Of a stretch of 8,729 nt of DNA, positions 5,168 to 8,729 are shown piece by piece. The stretch lies in assembly GCA_013139435.1 (NCBI GenBank), contig WTAW01000439.1:1-8729 (forward strand), written 5' to 3'. The position numbers and the translations under genes are program-made. Numbering within the stretch: position 1 is the stretch's first letter; each line of letters starts with the position of its first letter. The notes under the pieces were generated by a model, which ran no database searches, was not told where the DNA came from, and was given only the letters and a program-made list of their open reading frames with translations. This DNA is from Candidatus Aminicenantota bacterium (lineage in GTDB: Bacteria; Acidobacteriota; Aminicenantia; Aminicenantales; Aminicenantaceae).

Positions 5168-8100
5168 AATCATAGTCCTTCAACCATTCAAAGACGCTGA
5201 ATTCGTCCGGATTGGCTTCCCGCTTGGCTTTGGCTTTGGCCGGAGCCTCAGCCGGACACACCGGCACAAAATCGCAAAAATCACATTTAGCAGCGGGATT
5301 GACGATAAAGTTCCCTACCGCAAGGATCCCTGTAAGCTCGAGGAGCAGATCCCTCAGCTTCTTCCTGTCGAGGTGATCCACAAGGACTTCCTTGCCCTCG
5401 CCCCTCCGGGTTGGGAAATAGTAACCACTCTGTATGACATGAGCAGACTTTTCCAAGCCCAGTTTTTCCAATATCTGCTCTGCGGCCAGGCTGTAGAGGG
5501 CATGCTGAAGGATCCTTCCCTGGCCGAAACATTCCAGGTTATCATAATAACCGTAGCCACCTGTCTTGTAGTCGACCACCCTGTACAGGTTTTCCCTGAT
5601 ACGGTCGACCCGGTCGATCTTTCCCCTGAGCTGCACGGAATGTTCTTTATCAATATGGATGACAGCGGCTTCCTCCATCCCCTCTCCTTCTTCTGTTTTC
5701 ATCCCGAAGGCCGCTTCAAAAAGAACCGGCTTTACCTTTATTTCCCGGCCCTCTTCCGATTTGAGGAAAATTCGAAGGGCGTGTTTAAGTTCCTGTCTTT
5801 CTCTTTCATATATCCCCTCCGATGGCGGAGGAATCTCCTCTTTTGTCTGTGCAATGAGGTCTTCTGCGATGCTCTCGATCAATGGCAAGTGCTTTTTAAG
5901 AGAGACTGATTCCTCTCCTCTCCGGAGTTCCAACATAAAATTACAGAAGACTTTGTGAAGGAGAGATCCCCGCTGCAGAGCATCCAGCCACCGCGACTGG
6001 TCATACTCCAGCTCGTCCGGTTTTCTCACTCCCAGGACATACTGAAGGAAATATCTAAAAGGGCAAGCAGCTAGCTGTTCAAACCGGGAGGCCGACATCA
6101 CGATTTCTTTATTCCATACCGGATTGAATTCTCTCTCATCGACGGCAACGATCCCATCGAACCACGACAACAATTCTGTAGCCCGGCTTTCGACCGCTTC
6201 GATCCCTCGATTCAGGTCAGGGAAATTTCTGCGGATAGATTCCCGTCCGTCAAGCAGGCGGCCATCTGATCCAAGCCTTGCAAGCCACCAGTCGATCTCG
6301 TCAAAAACTTTTGCCCAGTCTTCGGGCACAAAGCCCGATGCTTCAGGCAGAGCAGAGATCAACGCCGAATAATCCAGGCCAGGATCTCCTTTGACCACCC
6401 GGTAAACCTGAAGCAACAGCGAGGACGGAAAAGATTGCCGCTCTTCGATGATATCGTAAGAGGAATAGCTAAAAACGCCTTTGCCCCTAAGCGAAGCCAG
6501 AAGAGATCCCATAACGTAGAGTTTCTCTTTAAGGGCATCGGTCGATGTCGGCAGATCCTCAGAGATCGCTTCCCTTTCTTCGTCCAGGAGGATCGGGTCC
6601 TGATGGCCTGCACCGGGAAAAGCCCCTTGATCGAGTCCGACAACAAAAGTCACGCTCCGCCCCGAATGTCCTCCGGTTCTGTATCCAGCTAGATGGATGT
6701 GACCCGGCATGGGTCCTGATGCGCCCAGACTTATGTCTTCGGCCAGGCTCCGCAACCATTCGAAAGCCTCGTCCCGAGACACTTTTGCTACAGCTATTTG
6801 AGAAACTTCATTGAGTCTTCCCGAAAGCATGGACAGGGCCTCACGATCGAGCTCGTCCTTAACCCGTGAATATTTCCGGATGAAATTGGAAATGCCATCA
6901 CACAGGAGGCCCAAATCTAGCAATCCTTCATCATCCTCAGTGGGAATAAGTTTGAAAAATTGCCTTACGATGTTTTCAATCCATTTGACTTCCTGGACCG
7001 AAGTTTCGGCCTGCTTCCCATGAGTGTTTTCTCTGTCCTCTTCATCAAGTTTCGCCCGGCTTTCAATCCCCTTTCGGAGGCTTTCCAGGCGGGAAAGATA
7101 CCGATCTCTTCCCCATCCGATCATGGCGCCTTTTAAGTAACGGCTGATCTTTTGGGGAGAGGGGCTGTCGCTGTCTTTTTTCCGGGATAATCTCAGGGAG
7201 CCTCCCTCCACCATCCTGCAGAGGTCTGTCACCTGATAATTGTTCTCGATCCAGTCGACAAAACCACGGAACACAGCTCCCGGCGCTGTAAAACCCATAG
7301 GGACACCATCCGCATATGTCACCCTGAGCCCGACTTTCGCAGAAAGGACAAAAATGATGGAAGGATAAGCATCGCCAGGGGGATGAATGATCTCTACCTG
7401 GTCCAACGGGATCTTTTCACGGAAAATGCGGCGAAGGATCTCCCTGCACTCATTAGTGGGTCCAACGGCTTGGAAGATGTCCACACTATCGTCATCAAAC
7501 GGCTCCGGCGCCTCATCAGGCGCAAACAACCACACCATCCTCTCCAAATCCGTTGTTGATTTGTAGGGACCGTTCCCCGAACGGTCCGAAACTTTGTCAT
7601 TCCGACCTTCGGAAGGAAGCGCGGCAAGCTCATAATTTTCGGACCTCATCCGTCTCGGCCGCTCCAACCCAAAAACAGGCCCCTGTGGTATAGGAATCAA
7701 CCGATCTCCAGCTACTTTTTCCAGAAACCGTTTCTCCAACCCGCTGATTGCCTGGTCTTGTAAACAGAGATACTCTCTCCCATCCTCCGCTTCCGTCAAT
7801 ACTTTCGTATCAAGCACCTCAAGCGCCAGGCTATAAAGCCCCGCTAGATCAACCAGCCCCTGTTTCTCCAATGCCTCCTCATACCTTTTTAGCAACAGAA
7901 TGACTTCTTTACCCTTGTCCGTGTTGATGAATTTCCCTGGATCAAGACTCTTGTTTTCCAAACCTGACAACCGTAACGCCGCGATCGACCGTCGAAAGGC
8001 CCTCACCACACCGGAGGATATCTCTAGATCTCCAAAGTACTGGAGTTCCCCTTCCCCTTGAAGCGCTCTAAATATCTTTTCAACCAAAAACAGAGAAGCC

Positions 8101-8354
8101 GCTCCGGTGATTTGCTTAAGTTTGAGTCTAGAGAGTTCAGCCCCCGCTACCTCATGAGCCAACGATGGCAGCGTAACAAACCGTAGATTCACCCATGAGT
8201 GGCCGGCTTTTGTGAGAGTCTCCCCTATCTGGTGCCCGATCTGATAGGAGGGCACAACAAAAATCTTCTCTTCCAATACATGAGCACGCAAAAAATCAGA
8301 CAAAAAAGCTACGAGCTTATGTGCCATGATATTTTCTTTTGTCATTACCAGCAT
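5166..8354 (-). CDS. addB: AddB-type nuclease subunit with iron-sulfur cluster
   Basis: This 1062-residue protein is the partner of AddA. Its C-terminal PD-(D/E)XK nuclease is complete: H800 in GSLLH, D914 in GKIDRVD, D928/K930 in DYKTGG and Q950/Y954. Four cysteines, C764 in ACPFRYFLQY and C1024/C1027/C1033 in CDFCDFVPVC, reproduce the spacing of the AddB 4Fe-4S cluster that clasps the nuclease domain. The middle has helicase-like relics such as VTFVVGLDQGAFPG and SYDIIEERQSFPSSLLL. The N-terminus (VVPSYQIGHQIGETLTKAG) has no Walker A, so ATP hydrolysis by this subunit is unlikely. Residues 236-265 are encoded by repeat sequence and look like an insertion. Starts at residue 1 (ATG 8354, with AGGT 7 bases upstream), 4 or 10 are possible. 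It may share a transcript with the GNAT gene 48 bases upstream. The addB-addA order is as in B. subtilis, but there the genes are tightly joined. Confidence 0.9.
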   Translation of the reverse strand: MLVMTKENIMAHKLVAFLSDFLRAHVLEEKIFVVPSYQIGHQIGETLTKAGHSWVNLRFVTLPSLAHEVAGAELSRLKLKQITGAASLFLVEKIFRALQGEGELQYFGDLEISSGVVRAFRRSIAALRLSGLENKSLDPGKFINTDKGKEVILLLKRYEEALEKQGLVDLAGLYSLALEVLDTKVLTEAEDGREYLCLQDQAISGLEKRFLEKVAGDRLIPIPQGPVFGLERPRRMRSENYELAALPSEGRNDKVSDRSGNGPYKSTTDLERMVWLFAPDEAPEPFDDDSVDIFQAVGPTNECREILRRIFREKIPLDQVEIIHPPGDAYPSIIFVLSAKVGLRVTYADGVPMGFTAPGAVFRGFVDWIENNYQVTDLCRMVEGGSLRLSRKKDSDSPSPQKISRYLKGAMIGWGRDRYLSRLESLRKGIESRAKLDEEDRENTHGKQAETSVQEVKWIENIVRQFFKLIPTEDDEGLLDLGLLCDGISNFIRKYSRVKDELDREALSMLSGRLNEVSQIAVAKVSRDEAFEWLRSLAEDISLGASGPMPGHIHLAGYRTGGHSGRSVTFVVGLDQGAFPGAGHQDPILLDEEREAISEDLPTSTDALKEKLYVMGSLLASLRGKGVFSYSSYDIIEERQSFPSSLLLQVYRVVKGDPGLDYSALISALPEASGFVPEDWAKVFDEIDWWLARLGSDGRLLDGRESIRRNFPDLNRGIEAVESRATELLSWFDGIVAVDEREFNPVWNKEIVMSASRFEQLAACPFRYFLQYVLGVRKPDELEYDQSRWLDALQRGSLLHKVFCNFMLELRRGEESVSLKKHLPLIESIAEDLIAQTKEEIPPPSEGIYERERQELKHALRIFLKSEEGREIKVKPVLFEAAFGMKTEEGEGMEEAAVIHIDKEHSVQLRGKIDRVDRIRENLYRVVDYKTGGYGYYDNLECFGQGRILQHALYSLAAEQILEKLGLEKSAHVIQSGYYFPTRRGEGKEVLVDHLDRKKLRDLLLELTGILAVGNFIVNPAAKCDFCDFVPVCPAEAPAKAKAKREANPDEFSVFEWLKDYD
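7563..7587 (+). repeat. REP-like hairpin copy inside addB
   Basis: GTAGGG is followed by perfect 9-base arms GGACCGTTC (7567-7575) and GAACGGTCC (7579-7587) around a CCC loop. It matches the minus-strand unit at 5143-5120 in 22 of 24 positions, and the two differences form a paired change at the loop-closing base pair (C-G here, T-A there). Read in the addB frame it encodes SDRSGNGPY (residues 256-264) without breaking the gene. Confidence 0.75.
7596..7649. repeat. Further repeat-like sequence inside addB
   Basis: Next to the hairpin, GTCATTCCGACC (7596-7607) contains a small inverted repeat (TTCCG at 7600-7604, CGGAA at 7610-7614). It resembles the 'GTCATTCCGA' intergenic repeats seen in many bacterial genomes. 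Further on, an 18-base segment (7632-7649) beginning ATAATTTTCGG nearly repeats 8367-8383 upstream of addB. Together with the hairpin this accounts for AddB residues 236-265. Confidence 0.5.
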
Positions 8355-8366
8355 GGTTATACCTAG

Positions 8367-8390
8367 ATAATTTCGGACCTCATAATTATC
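8367..8390. repeat. Short repeat and weak inverted repeat in the addB leader
   Basis: ATAATTTCGGACCTCAT (8367-8383) differs from 7632-7649 by one T. The same stretch carries a 7-base inverted repeat, GATAATT (8366-8372) and AATTATC (8384-8390). It lies between the GNAT gene stop and the addB start, has no T-tract, and is therefore unlikely to be a terminator. Confidence 0.5.
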
Positions 8391-8402
8391 AGGAAACCGC
8401 CA

Positions 8403-8729
8403 TTATGTGATCCTTTCCCTGATCTTTGAGTACATGAGCTGGTCGAGGACTTTTCCGTTCTTAATAACACTTGCTCGTAGCCGGCCTTCAAATTGGAATC
8501 CTGCTTTCTCAAGAACACGAGCTGACGCCGCATTAGATGCGTAGGGTTCGGCAAATACACGATTCAATCCGAATTCCTGAAACCCAAAATCGGTAACCGT
8601 AATGACGGCTGAGGTCATGATGCCCCGTCCCCAATACGACTCGGCTAGCCAAAAGCCAAGTTCCGCAGTAAGGCGATGCACGTCCTGCCCAGGCATTAGA
8701 CCAATGCTGCCAATGGCTTCAGATTCAGT
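8403..8729 (-). CDS. GNAT family N-acetyltransferase (RimJ/RimL-like), N-terminus missing
   Basis: The frame is open to the right edge and supplies 108 C-terminal residues; proteins of this type are usually about 170-190 residues, so roughly the first third lies outside the window. It shows EAIGSIGL, then LTAELGFWLAESYWGRGIM, the acetyl-CoA-binding motif A (WGRG form of the RxxGxG/A loop), and the C-terminal SNAASARVLEKAGFQFEGRL typical of RimJ/RimL-like enzymes that acetylate protein N-termini or small amines. The substrate cannot be inferred. The ATG at 8696 is internal to the conserved fold and is not the real start, because the frame continues upstream with matching family sequence. The TAA (8405-8403) is 48 bases from the addB start, so the two genes may be cotranscribed, though no functional link is known. 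Confidence 0.9.
   Translation of the reverse strand, partial: TESEAIGSIGLMPGQDVHRLTAELGFWLAESYWGRGIMTSAVITVTDFGFQEFGLNRVFAEPYASNAASARVLEKAGFQFEGRLRASVIKNGKVLDQLMYSKIRERIT

Noticed and set aside
5157..5909. Plus-strand open frame of 250 codons opposite the addB 3' end
   Set aside because: It lies entirely antisense to the conserved nuclease domain and begins in the terminator hairpin; its composition is that of a reverse-frame shadow.
1..8354. A new defence island combining AddAB with the TA modules
   Set aside because: AddAB degrades foreign linear DNA and TA modules can act in defence, but the genes lie in separate, oppositely oriented units divided by pseudogenes, so a joint system is not supported.
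8366..8390. Terminator between the GNAT gene and addB
   Set aside because: The 7-base AT-rich inverted repeat has an 11-base loop and no T-tract, so termination is unlikely.
1..8729. CRISPR array, tRNA or rRNA genes, or an intact insertion sequence
   Set aside because: No regularly spaced repeats, tRNA-like cloverleaf with CCA-stem features, rRNA signatures or transposase reading frame were seen on either strand.

Overview
The window looks like bacterial chromosome. Three things stand out: a gene-remnant and toxin-antitoxin (TA) zone on the left (about 1-1697), a large two-gene recombination locus on the minus strand (1786-8354), and a truncated acetyltransferase at the right edge. The lineage cannot be fixed from the sequence. 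The remnants resemble PD40 beta-propeller and MacB/FtsX-type permease families that are abundant in Acidobacteriota/Aminicenantes-like and Desulfobacterota-like genomes, so such a lineage is a weak guess.

Left zone: the last 25 codons of a probable PIN-domain (VapC-like) toxin run straight into the 3' remnant of a PD40 protein. An AbrB-type antitoxin and RelE-fold toxin pair follows on the minus strand, with a 4-base overlap and its own promoter. A MacB/FtsX-like permease remnant with at least two internal deletions lies next. Then comes a complete yefM-yoeB operon on the plus strand, with a textbook YefM operator overlapping the -10 box and the start codon. This is a small cluster of selfish or stabilising modules among decayed genes, and its base composition looks more AT-rich than the right part.

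Right zone: addB (1062 aa) and then addA (1083 aa) read leftwards and encode an AddAB-type helicase-nuclease. This enzyme resects double-strand DNA ends for RecA-dependent repair and degrades foreign linear DNA. AddA carries the UvrD-family motor plus a C-terminal nuclease. AddB carries a nuclease with the four-cysteine iron-sulfur signature but no visible Walker A. The 128 bases between them hold an intrinsic terminator, a pair of inverted REP-like hairpins and a TGTACC palindrome. A third copy of the same hairpin lies in frame inside addB. A GNAT N-acetyltransferase lies 48 bases upstream of addB on the same strand and runs off the window.

No undescribed multi-gene system is evident. The most unusual signals are the hairpin repeat family with compensatory base changes, which has apparently entered the addB reading frame, and the composite repeat/terminator block that separates addB from addA.
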